DNA of 64,000 bases, taken from positions 1,965,494-2,029,493 of the forward strand of contig NW_008705564.1 of the NCBI RefSeq assembly GCF_000186865.1, read 5' to 3'. The translations under genes and the position numbers were made by a program. The notes under the pieces are model-generated. The model was not told the DNA's origin, did not search any database, and was given only the letters and a program-made list of their open reading frames with translations. Of the stretch, positions 56,657 to 64,000 are shown in pieces (the first letter of the stretch is position 1; the number at the start of each line of letters is the position of its first letter). This DNA is from Aureococcus anophagefferens. Lineage: Eukaryota; Sar; Pelagophyceae; Pelagomonadales; Pelagomonadaceae.

Positions 56657-58192
56657 CTAGTAGTCGCCGTACGCGTAGGGGTCCGCCGGCGGCCGGACAT
56701 TGTAGTCAGAGGCGCGCATCTCGCGCTGGTAGTCGCGGTCAGGGTGCTTGTGCACCCCCATATTGCACAGATTGTCGATTCCACCGCATCTCGCGAGCAG
56801 CGCCGCGCGCTCGGCGCGGGCCGCCGCGCGTATGCTGCGGTCATTGCGGAGCCGCGGAGAAACGAGTTCGAGCGCGGCGCCCTCGTTTGTGCACGCGGCG
56901 AGCGCGATGTCGAAGTCGTCCTGCAGTTCCTCGGCCGCAAAAGTGAGAGAGTACCCGACATTCTGGACGGCCGCGAGGACGACGTCCCGGTCCGCTCGGA
57001 GCGCCTCAGATGCGAATTCGAGCAAATCACCTGAAGAGCGAACCGCCAATAAAACCACGTCTCGGTCGTCGCGGAGCCTCTCGGAGGCAATCTCGATACC
57101 GCATGCGTCTCTTCGCACCACTTCTAGGACTAGTTCCTTGTCGTCGCGAAGGGAAACGTCCGCAGCGTGCAGGAAGTGGCTAGCGAAGCTTGGAGGGTTC
57201 TGCAAGTCGTCATACTTGGCCAGAGCCTCCATGAAGAGCGCGCGATCGGACTTCAACCGCGTCGACATTTTATCGAAGCCCATCTCGAGCCCATGCGCGT
57301 GCTTCACGACGTAAGACTGGATGGCCTCCGACGCGAGGGCGCGATCATCCCGCAGCCGCGCCGATGCGTATTGCAGGGAGAGGAAGCCTCCACCGGTCCC
57401 CCGCATCGCCGCCTCGACAATGCGCCGGTCGTCGCGCAGCGCGTCGGGTGCGTGCTGCAAATTTGGGTAGATGTTGTTTCGCTCCTGGGAGACGGCCGCG
57501 AGGACCACGTCGCGGTCGCCTCGAAGGCGCTCGGACGCGTAATTGAGCGGCAGCGTTTCACTCATCGCGTCCAGCATCACCTCCTTTGAGTCGCGGATTT
57601 GGGCCGGAAAGATTTCAGGTTTCCGATGAGATAAATATGCGTCGAGTGTTTGAATATTGCCGAGTGCCGCGCGGGCGACATCGTGGTCGAGGCGGAGCTC
57701 CTCCGAAAGCTCGGCGTAGATCATCTGATTATTTGAGATGCCTGCCAGAATCGTCGACCTCTCGTGTTCTATCGCCGCCACGACGATCTCCTTATCTTCG
57801 AGAAAGCGACTGTCGACGGTGTGAAGCGTGTCCCCATCCAATCTCACGGCGGCCAGGACAACCGCGCGGTCCTCGCGCCACGCGTCCGGCGCTTTCGCGT
57901 ACGCCATTCCACCTTCCCCGCGTTCAACCACTTCCTGCAGCCAGCGATGTATCACACCGCGCGTCTCCCGTCCAGGCGCGACGCAAAGCATCAAGCCCTT
58001 AAACCGCGTGTCGCCATAGATAAGCGTCCGCGCAACACGGCACGTCGACGAGAAGCGGACGAGGCTCTGGAGGCGATCAAACTTAGACGCATCGGATCCC
58101 GGGAAATTGATAATCATCGGGCCGTCGCCGGGCGCCAGCACGTAGCTAAACACAGACCACGCCACGTCCGGCGACATCGATGAGAGGCGCAT
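56657..58192 (-). CDS. DUF4116 repeat protein
   Basis: 511 residues. An F-box-like helical N-terminus (SPDVAWSVFSYVLAPG, then RVARTLIYGDTRFKGLML) precedes at least seven DUF4116 repeats, each about 45 residues: REDRAVVLAAVRLDGDTLH, LRGDRDVVLAAVSQ, LRDDRRIVEAAMR, LRDDKELVLEVVRRDACGIE, RDDRDVVLLAVRSSGDLLEF, RADRDVVLAAVQNVGYSLTF. DUF4116 repeats are common in algae and giant viruses; function is unknown. GC content is lower than in most neighbours, as in other repeat-family genes here. The start at 58192 (MRLSSMSPDVAW) gives the F-box-like region intact. No intron. Confidence 0.85.
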   Translation of the reverse strand: MRLSSMSPDVAWSVFSYVLAPGDGPMIINFPGSDASKFDRLQSLVRFSSTCRVARTLIYGDTRFKGLMLCVAPGRETRGVIHRWLQEVVERGEGGMAYAKAPDAWREDRAVVLAAVRLDGDTLHTVDSRFLEDKEIVVAAIEHERSTILAGISNNQMIYAELSEELRLDHDVARAALGNIQTLDAYLSHRKPEIFPAQIRDSKEVMLDAMSETLPLNYASERLRGDRDVVLAAVSQERNNIYPNLQHAPDALRDDRRIVEAAMRGTGGGFLSLQYASARLRDDRALASEAIQSYVVKHAHGLEMGFDKMSTRLKSDRALFMEALAKYDDLQNPPSFASHFLHAADVSLRDDKELVLEVVRRDACGIEIASERLRDDRDVVLLAVRSSGDLLEFASEALRADRDVVLAAVQNVGYSLTFAAEELQDDFDIALAACTNEGAALELVSPRLRNDRSIRAAARAERAALLARCGGIDNLCNMGVHKHPDRDYQREMRASDYNVRPPADPYAYGDY

Positions 58193-58406
58193 GGTTCTGT
58201 GGCGGTCGCCCTTGATCCCGGGCGCTTCGGGGGGAGAATTTGGGGGCTCGATAGGCGGGCGCGGGCGTCGACGGCGCCCGCGCCGGGTCGCTTTGTGCTC
58301 GCTGTTTTTTGCCAGAGCTTGATGTCAACATCTACGCCGAACCTCGGCCGGCTTGGCCTGGCGCGTCGCGAGGGATCAATGCTCCGGTGGTAGAGGCCGA
58401 TAGGAA

Positions 58407-61310
58407 ATGCACCGCCTCCTCCTCCTCGCCCTCACGGCCTGCGCCACCCAAACATGCGACGAAACGAAACCCATGCTCTGGCTCCACATCCACAACGCCG
58501 GCGGCACCTCGATCCGCACGCTCGCGGAGACCTACGGCGAGCGCCCCCTCGAGCCCGCGACGAAGAACTGGAACCTCTGGCTGCACGCAAAGGAAACCTG
58601 GAGGACCATCTCCTGTCGCGAGAAGGTCGATCTGTTCAAGCGCCAGGCCGCCGCGACGTGGACGATGATCGAGCGGCCGTTCGACGCCGCGGACGCGGCG
58701 TGCGCGGAGCTCGCGTACGGCACGACCCTGCGGAGCCCCGTGTCGACCATGCTCAGCACCATCGTCACGAACAACGTCGACGTCGACGCCCTCTTCGACG
58801 CGTTGGAGCGCCGCGGCTCGCCTTTGAACGCGTCGATCCCGCACGATTACCTGATCGAGGAGGGCGCGCTCCTCGGCCACTTCGACAACTACTTCGTGCG
58901 GTCCTTAAACGGGCGCGACGTGTCGCAGGCCGTCGGCCTGGGGATGCTCACGGAGGCGCACCTCGACACGGCGTTGGAGCGGCTGCGCCGGTTCGACGTC
59001 GTCCTCGTGTTGGAGGACGGCGCGGCGCTCGACGACGCGCCGCTCCGGAGCTTCCGGGGCTGGCCCGCGGCGGAGGGCGATGCCGCGCGGCACAACGCCC
59101 ACTCCGCGGCGAGCAAGGCGCGGGCGCTCGCCGGCGGCCTCGAGGGGGACGCGGGCGTCGCGCTGCGGGAGCGACGGCTCGGGGTCCTCCGAGCGAACGC
59201 GAAATTGGACGAGCGGCTCCTCGTCGCCGCGCGCGACATGGCCCGTTCAGTACGGCCGCCCTGCGCCAGAGCCACCGGCCGCCGCGCCCTCGACGCCGGC
59301 GACGACCCGGACTTGTGGCGCGCGCGCGCGACGAATGTTACCGCGACCGGTCCGACCGCGGACTGCGAGACCTGGTTCGACGGCTGCAACACCTGCGCCG
59401 CGCGCGACGGCCGCGTGACGGGCTGTACGAGGAAGCTTTGCGCGACGCCCGATCCGCCAAAATGTCTGAAAAAAGCACCCGCCACGGGCGGCGTCAAACT
59501 CCTGAACGTCGGCCACGGCACGTCCGGCACGCGGAGCCTCTACGAGGCCCTCTGCGCTGCGGGCTACGTCGCCCTCCATTTCAACCAGGTCTGCAACGTC
59601 AACGAGACCCTGCCGGCGCCCCGCGCGGCGCGGCTCCTCGACGCGCACGCGCGCGCGACCGCGCTCTTCGCGGAGGCGTCGTGGACGCGGGACCACCTCG
59701 ACGGCGTGCGGACGCGCCAGTTCGCCAACTGGTTCGCCCTCGAGAAGCAGAAGCTGCGGGCCCAGGGCCAGTACGTGTCGACCTGGCCCGCGGCCAAGGT
59801 CGCGGCTCTGAAGGCGCGCTACGAGCCGCGCGAGCACGGCGCGTTTTCGCGCGTGCGGGCGCTCTGCCGCGGCGCGGGCGGACCGCACTGCGGCATCGAG
59901 TCCTGGCTCGCGGAGCTGCGGGCCGCCGTCGCCGCGGTGATCGACGGCGGCGCGGAGGCCCTCCTCGACGCGCCCTACGACCGCATGGCGGCCTTCGTCG
60001 CGGCGCGGGCGCCGGACGTCGTCGTCGCCCATACCGTGCGCCCCGCGCAGCCCTGGCTCGCGAGCCGCGTGGCGAAGCACGGCGGCGTCGACGCCCTCTG
60101 CCGGAGTGCCTACGTCGACGAGGGCGGCGACCCCTTCGACGCGTCCGCGTGCGCCGAGAACGCGCTCGCGGCCGGCGTCGCGGACCTCGGCGCCGCGCTC
60201 GGCGACGACATCTCGGCGCAGGACGAGGCCGCGGGCGTGCGCGCCTACGAGGCGTCGGTGGCGCGCAGGCGCACCGACGCGCTCCGGGCCGTGGGACGCG
60301 ACCGCTACCTCGAGATGTCCTGGTGGGACGCCGGCGGCCACTTCGACCGCGTCGTCAAGGCGCTCCGGCCCGCGCGGACGCTGCGACGGCCCCTCGCCGC
60401 GGCGCTCGACGCCGACGGCCGCGTCGCCTGGCATTTCGCGGCCGCGTCGTTCGCCCACGTCGTGGTCACGCGCTTCGACGACGGCGAGGCGACGCTGCCC
60501 GCGTTGCTCGAGGCGCGGCTGCTCGCTTTCGAGGCCGTGACGTACCCCTCGCTGGCGCAGCAGACGACGACGGAGTTCGCGTGGGTCGTGCACGCACGCG
60601 CCTGGCCGAAGCCGCTCGCTCGCCGGCTCCGCGCGCTCTTCGCGCGGAGCCACTTCTTCCTCGTCGACGACCTGCCGGACGGCGCCGACGCCTGCGGCGC
60701 TTTGGCCCGCGTCGGCGTCCCCTGCGGCCGCGAGGTCGACTTCGCTTTGACGACGACGCTCGAGCCCGGCGAGGGCCTCCACGCGGACTTCCTCCGCGCG
60801 GCCCAGGCCGCCGTGGAGAAGGACGCGCCGGCGACGGTCTGCGCCGCGGGCGCCCTCGAGTGGCGGCCGGTGCACTGGGACGCGACCCGCCAGTATACCA
60901 AGGCGACGCTGAAGGCCGCCGACGCCATCCCGGGCCGCGTCTTCGCCGTCGACGAACCGTGCGCGCGACCGGGCGCGACGGCCGTGCGCTCCCGCCGCGA
61001 GGAGACGCTGGGCCCCGCCGTCGCGCTCGCCGGCGTGCGGCCTTTGCGCGAGACGCTCGTCGGCGAGGCCCTCCTCGGCGCCGCGCCGCGCCGCGACGGC
61101 GCGGAGGTGAGCGTCGCGGCGCTCCGGCGCGACGGCTGGCTCAAGACGCCCTTCCGCGCGCGGCACCGCGCCGCCTGGGCCTACGTCGTCGACAACGCGA
61201 AGACGCGCGACGCCCTCGCGGCGCAGCGGGCGTGCGCGGCGTCCGGGGACTGCGGCGCGAGGAAGGCGGGGCGCGGACGCGGGAGGAGGCGGAAGGGGCC
61301 CGGGAAGTGA
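58407..61310 (+). CDS. secreted fusion of two sulfotransferase-like domains and a rhamnosyltransferase-like domain
   Basis: 967 residues, no intron. A signal peptide (MHRLLLLALTACATQTCDET) precedes domain 1 (about 20-260), whose start LWLHIHNAGGTSIRTLAE resembles the PAPS-binding loop of Golgi sulfotransferases (PKTGGTS). Domain 2 (about 355-650) opens with a second such loop, LLNVGHGTSGTRSLYEALCA, and has YDRMAAFVAARAPDVVVAHT. Domain 3 (about 680-930) begins HVVVTRFDDGEATLPALLEA, RLLAFEAVTYPSLAQQTTTE, FAWVVHARAW, the layout of the putative rhamnosyl transferase family. A basic GRGRGRRRKG tail ends it. It is presumably a Golgi or ER enzyme building sulfated surface polysaccharide. The family of each half is inferred from motifs only. 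Confidence 0.75.
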   Translation: MHRLLLLALTACATQTCDETKPMLWLHIHNAGGTSIRTLAETYGERPLEPATKNWNLWLHAKETWRTISCREKVDLFKRQAAATWTMIERPFDAADAACAELAYGTTLRSPVSTMLSTIVTNNVDVDALFDALERRGSPLNASIPHDYLIEEGALLGHFDNYFVRSLNGRDVSQAVGLGMLTEAHLDTALERLRRFDVVLVLEDGAALDDAPLRSFRGWPAAEGDAARHNAHSAASKARALAGGLEGDAGVALRERRLGVLRANAKLDERLLVAARDMARSVRPPCARATGRRALDAGDDPDLWRARATNVTATGPTADCETWFDGCNTCAARDGRVTGCTRKLCATPDPPKCLKKAPATGGVKLLNVGHGTSGTRSLYEALCAAGYVALHFNQVCNVNETLPAPRAARLLDAHARATALFAEASWTRDHLDGVRTRQFANWFALEKQKLRAQGQYVSTWPAAKVAALKARYEPREHGAFSRVRALCRGAGGPHCGIESWLAELRAAVAAVIDGGAEALLDAPYDRMAAFVAARAPDVVVAHTVRPAQPWLASRVAKHGGVDALCRSAYVDEGGDPFDASACAENALAAGVADLGAALGDDISAQDEAAGVRAYEASVARRRTDALRAVGRDRYLEMSWWDAGGHFDRVVKALRPARTLRRPLAAALDADGRVAWHFAAASFAHVVVTRFDDGEATLPALLEARLLAFEAVTYPSLAQQTTTEFAWVVHARAWPKPLARRLRALFARSHFFLVDDLPDGADACGALARVGVPCGREVDFALTTTLEPGEGLHADFLRAAQAAVEKDAPATVCAAGALEWRPVHWDATRQYTKATLKAADAIPGRVFAVDEPCARPGATAVRSRREETLGPAVALAGVRPLRETLVGEALLGAAPRRDGAEVSVAALRRDGWLKTPFRARHRAAWAYVVDNAKTRDALAAQRACAASGDCGARKAGRGRGRRRKGPGK

Positions 61311-61394
61311 GGGTGTTATTAGTAAGTTGAGGATTATGCGGCGACTAGGCTAGCCTGAGGGAGGGGATTATGGCATACTAAGTAATTTATGCAA

Positions 61395-62696
61395 CTACTT
61401 CGTAGTACTACTTTCACCTGTCTCTGCTACTTGTAGTAGTTCGCCGATAGTTCGAAGACGCTCGTTCGCTGGCTCAAATCCCTTGGAGGCCGCGAGAACG
61501 TACAATCGTAAGGCTTCTTCGAGATCGCGCTCCACAAACGTTCCGGTCTCGTATGCTGCTCCGAGATTGTATTCGGCAAATGGCAATCCTAAATTCAAGA
61601 TGGACTTCCAGTACAACACGGACTGCTCGGAAACACACATGCCGTTGTCGTTCTCAAGCGCGGCGATGGATTCCCTGTGTCCTTTGGCGGCCGCTCGCGC
61701 ATACCAGCGTCTGGCATCATCGACACGTCCGAGGTTGTTCTGGTAGTTTCCAAACGCATATTCAGCACAGGTCAAGCCTTGAAGTGCAGCGAGCTCGTAG
61801 TAGTTCATGGCTTCGAGGTAGTGGGGCTCATCAAGACTGAGTAGCAAATGGGCGAGATTGTTTTGCGCTGTTGCAAGGCCCCCGTCCGCAGCCGTGCGAT
61901 ACAGCCGGAGCGCCTTCTGCTTGTCCACCTTGCCTCCCTCGCCGCTCACATACATATACGCAAGCTTTGAAAAGGCATCCAAATCCCCGAGCTCCGCGGC
62001 GCGCTTCCAGATCTTCATGGCTTTCTTCATGTTCTGCTGGACGCCATGCTGACCGTTCGCGTAGAGTACTCCCAGCTCGGTTATAGCTTCCGGCACCTCG
62101 TTCTCCACGTGGCGACGAATCGTCGCGAGATGTTCCGCGTCGTCTTTCGGGCACGGTGCTCGACAGAGAGGACATGGCTTGTTTTGGGTCTTCTTGTTGC
62201 ACGATGCGCAGATCTTCTGCACGCAGCAGGAGCGAAACCAATGCGTTTCATTTATGTCCCAGTCCTCGAGGCAGACCAAGCAACGCGACCCGAACCGCAC
62301 CGACCCGTGGAGTAAAGGCTTTTCTGGCTCCGGGTTCGCCTCTCGCCGCGTGCGAGCGGCCTCGTGCTCCGCGGCGATGCGCGCGCGGACCTCATCCGCG
62401 TGCGACCGCGGCGCGGGGCCGTAGACCGGGGGCGACGGCGGGGGCGTCGGCGCCTCCGCCCGCGCCGCCTCTGCCGCGCGCTCGTTTCGGATCTTCTTGC
62501 ACGCCTTGCGGTGGCCGCGCTCGCGCCAGTCGATGCGTTGACATTCCGTCGAGCAATACTGCGTCGTCCCGCACGGGCAATTGAGTTTCGCTTTTGCGCC
62601 GCAGATGGTACAGGTCAAACGCAGCTTCAGGGCTTTCGCCCGAGCCTTGACCTTCTCGAACTCCTTCTGCTTCTTTTGCCAGTCGGGGACGTCCAT
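61395..62696 (-). CDS. MYND finger, RING-like and Sel1-repeat protein, longer paralogue
   Basis: 433 residues. Same layout as the protein at 46407: MYND finger (CTICGAKAKLNCPCGTTQYC, CQRIDWRERGHRKAC), linker PTPPPSPPVYGPAPRSHADE that is almost identical in both, RING-like finger (CLVCLEDWDINETHW, CCVQKICASC, CPLCRAPCP) and Sel1 repeats, here about seven (LDAFSKLAYMYVSGEGG, GLATAQNNLAHLLLS, PFAEYNLGAAYETGTFVERD). The extra 110 residues are additional Sel1 units. The two genes are 15 kb apart on opposite strands, so they are dispersed duplicates. The Sel1 half is AT-richer than the finger half. The start at 62696 parallels the paralogue's start. Confidence 0.9.
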   Translation of the reverse strand: MDVPDWQKKQKEFEKVKARAKALKLRLTCTICGAKAKLNCPCGTTQYCSTECQRIDWRERGHRKACKKIRNERAAEAARAEAPTPPPSPPVYGPAPRSHADEVRARIAAEHEAARTRREANPEPEKPLLHGSVRFGSRCLVCLEDWDINETHWFRSCCVQKICASCNKKTQNKPCPLCRAPCPKDDAEHLATIRRHVENEVPEAITELGVLYANGQHGVQQNMKKAMKIWKRAAELGDLDAFSKLAYMYVSGEGGKVDKQKALRLYRTAADGGLATAQNNLAHLLLSLDEPHYLEAMNYYELAALQGLTCAEYAFGNYQNNLGRVDDARRWYARAAAKGHRESIAALENDNGMCVSEQSVLYWKSILNLGLPFAEYNLGAAYETGTFVERDLEEALRLYVLAASKGFEPANERLRTIGELLQVAETGESSTTK

Positions 62697-62895
62697 ATTG
62701 AATTTGTGGCGCTTCGGGGAGACTGAGAGGCGGCGTCGGAGGTCGAGAATGTAGCGGGCGCGTGGTCAATCGCGTGCGCGAGCCCCGTACCCAAGTCCTC
62801 TGCTAGAGATTTTCGCCTCAAGGATATTGCCTTTTGCTCGCCGATCTCGCAGGCCTCAGATCCTCAGATCCCTGCGGCAGACCGTGCTCAGAACC

Positions 62896-63303
62896 ATGCC
62901 CGAGCTCACGAAGATCGACAAGTTCGAGAAGCTCGCACAGGGCTTCTATTTGTATTCCATGTTCGTCGCGCCCGCGTGGTTCATGGACGACCAGTTCGTC
63001 GACAAGTCGCTCGCGACGAACCCGGGCGTCCTCTGCCTCTGCTCGATCATCGGGTGCCTCTGCGCGTGCATCACCGCGCTCACGTACGTCGCGCGCACGG
63101 CGGACTGCGCCGACAACACATTCCTCAAGACCATCGACCAGGTCAGCGCGGCGACCTGGGCCCTCGTCGCGGTGAACGACGTCCGCCTCAAGGACCAGTA
63201 CCCGGAGAGCGCGTTCCAGCAGAACATGGTCCTCTACGCGGCTCTCATCGGCGGGTTGTACTACCAGTCGACGACGCGCGGCGAGGCCAAGAAGGCCAAG
63301 TGA
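62896..63303 (+). CDS. small four-helix membrane protein, unknown function
   Basis: 135 residues. Hydrophobic segments are visible at AQGFYLYSMFVAPAWF, PGVLCLCSIIGCLCACITAL, VSAATWALVAVND and NMVLYAALIGGLYY, so it probably crosses a membrane three or four times. The N-terminus is short and soluble (MPELTKIDKFEKL) and the C-terminus basic (RGEAKKAK), consistent with an ER-type KKXX-like retention signal, though not a perfect one. I recognise no family. The ATG at 62896 is preferred over one at 62827 because the upstream codons are arginine-rich and not hydrophobic. Confidence 0.65.
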   Translation: MPELTKIDKFEKLAQGFYLYSMFVAPAWFMDDQFVDKSLATNPGVLCLCSIIGCLCACITALTYVARTADCADNTFLKTIDQVSAATWALVAVNDVRLKDQYPESAFQQNMVLYAALIGGLYYQSTTRGEAKKAK

Positions 63304-63463
63304 GCGGCTGCGCCGGCCCAAGAAGAGGCGGAGCGCCGTCGCGCGCGACCGCGGCCGCGGCCGCTGCTCGAGCCCGGGCGACCGAGTCCCCGAAGCGACC
63401 GGGTGAGACGAGCGACGCCCTCGGAAGATCGAAGGAAGCGCACTAGTAAAGAAAAACACACGA

Positions 63464-64000
63464 CTAAAGAAACCCGACGATCCGGTCCACGATGGGCCCG
63501 TCCGCGTCGCGCTCGAGCGTCGCGGCGAAGCGGACGGCCCCCGCGAAGCGCGCCTTCTCGTGGTGCGCGAGGAAGCGGTCGGCCTGGGCGGCCTGGGCTT
63601 CCCGGAGGCCGAGCTGGTCCCGGCGGAGCGCCGCGAGCTCGCGCGCGGCCCCGAGGCAGCCCGCGGCCGCGCGCGGGAGCAGCGCGGCGGCGCGCGCGTC
63701 CGCCGCGGCGTCGTCGGCGACGGGCGCCGCGCACTGGCGGGCGACGTCGGCGCCCCGGGCCTCGGCGGCGAGCTCCGCCTCCGACTTGGCCGCGAGGGCC
63801 CGGTGCCGCGGCGCGAAGTCCCCGGCGACGCGCGCGGCCTCGCGCGCGGCGTCCGCGACGCGCGTCGTCCCCAGCACGGCCTCCCGCGCGAGGCGCGCGA
63901 GGCCCTTGCGCACGTTCGTCAGCACCGACGAGACGCGCACGTTCCGGACGCCCGCCGCGTCGTGCACGAGCCTCGCGTACGGGAAGAGCACCGGCTCGCC
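63464..64000 (-). CDS. alanine-rich helical protein, C-terminal part (5' end outside window)
   Basis: Open frame on the minus strand from the window edge to the stop at 63464, about 178 residues. The sequence is alpha-helical and alanine/arginine-rich (NVRKGLARLAREAVLGTTRV, ELAALRRDQLGLREAQAAQA). The first residues in view, GEPVLFPYARLVHD, read as the middle of a domain, so much of the gene lies beyond 64000. No family recognised. Confidence 0.5.
   Translation of the reverse strand, partial: GEPVLFPYARLVHDAAGVRNVRVSSVLTNVRKGLARLAREAVLGTTRVADAAREAARVAGDFAPRHRALAAKSEAELAAEARGADVARQCAAPVADDAAADARAAALLPRAAAGCLGAARELAALRRDQLGLREAQAAQADRFLAHHEKARFAGAVRFAATLERDADGPIVDRIVGFL

Noticed and set aside
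1..64000. CRISPR arrays, bacterial operons, ribosome-binding sites, riboswitches
   Set aside because: The contig is eukaryotic nuclear DNA; no regularly spaced repeats or prokaryotic signals were seen.

Overview
The window is a gene-dense, GC-rich eukaryotic nuclear contig, most probably from a pelagophyte alga close to Aureococcus anophagefferens (stramenopile). Three things point there. Genes sit on both strands with very short spacers (for example convergent stops ending at 705 and 707). The gene set is a photosynthetic protist's (phytyl-phosphate kinase-like, carotenoid oxygenase, a plastid-type presequence protein, mitochondrial NDUFB2). Most importantly, many introns are near-identical repeats with short terminal inverted repeats and 8-bp target-site duplications, the hallmark of the introner elements described from Aureococcus. 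The assignment is inference; no ribosomal or organellar marker is present.

Layout. 0-8 kb: a 3'-terminal unknown gene, the AP-3 sigma adaptor, a very large RelA/SpoT-like-TPR-kinase-LRR protein split by three introners, and a VTE6/TMEM19-type plastid membrane enzyme whose introner carries a captured hexapeptide-repeat fragment. 8-16 kb: ADAT2 tRNA adenosine deaminase, a gap-flanked DUF285 region folded into a perfect inverted repeat, a large secreted fibronectin-III-like protein with frame breaks, and an Nmad2-like gene. 16-30 kb: an ASCH protein, a lineage-specific membrane protein (with a broken paralogue at 25 kb), an unknown gene with an AT-rich patch, a DEAH helicase, a galactokinase-like GHMP kinase, DUF1330 and a carotenoid oxygenase.

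30-43 kb: a two-repeat voltage-gated channel, a PH-TM-EDR2 protein, a tyrosinase, a Ser/Thr kinase, NDUFB2, a 2OG-dioxygenase-like protein, a frameshifted MFS transporter, an FMN reductase and an ankyrin protein. 43-64 kb: a METTL9-like double methyltransferase, two MYND-RING-Sel1 paralogues, a coiled-coil protein, an LRR-WW-Tudor-like protein with two introners, a plastid-targeted WW protein, ECD/SGT1, an acidic repeat protein, a DUF4116 protein, a sulfotransferase-glycosyltransferase fusion, a small membrane protein and a gene running off the end.

There is no operon-like or single-pathway organisation; neighbours are functionally unrelated. The unifying system is the introners. I find eight full-length copies of two families (about 190-205 bp), one of them carrying 150 bp of cargo, plus a truncated copy, an eroded copy and shorter relatives. 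All lie inside coding genes, all are removable in frame, and in each full-length copy the target-site duplication itself supplies the 5' splice site (GT or, in half of them, GC) while the element supplies the AG.
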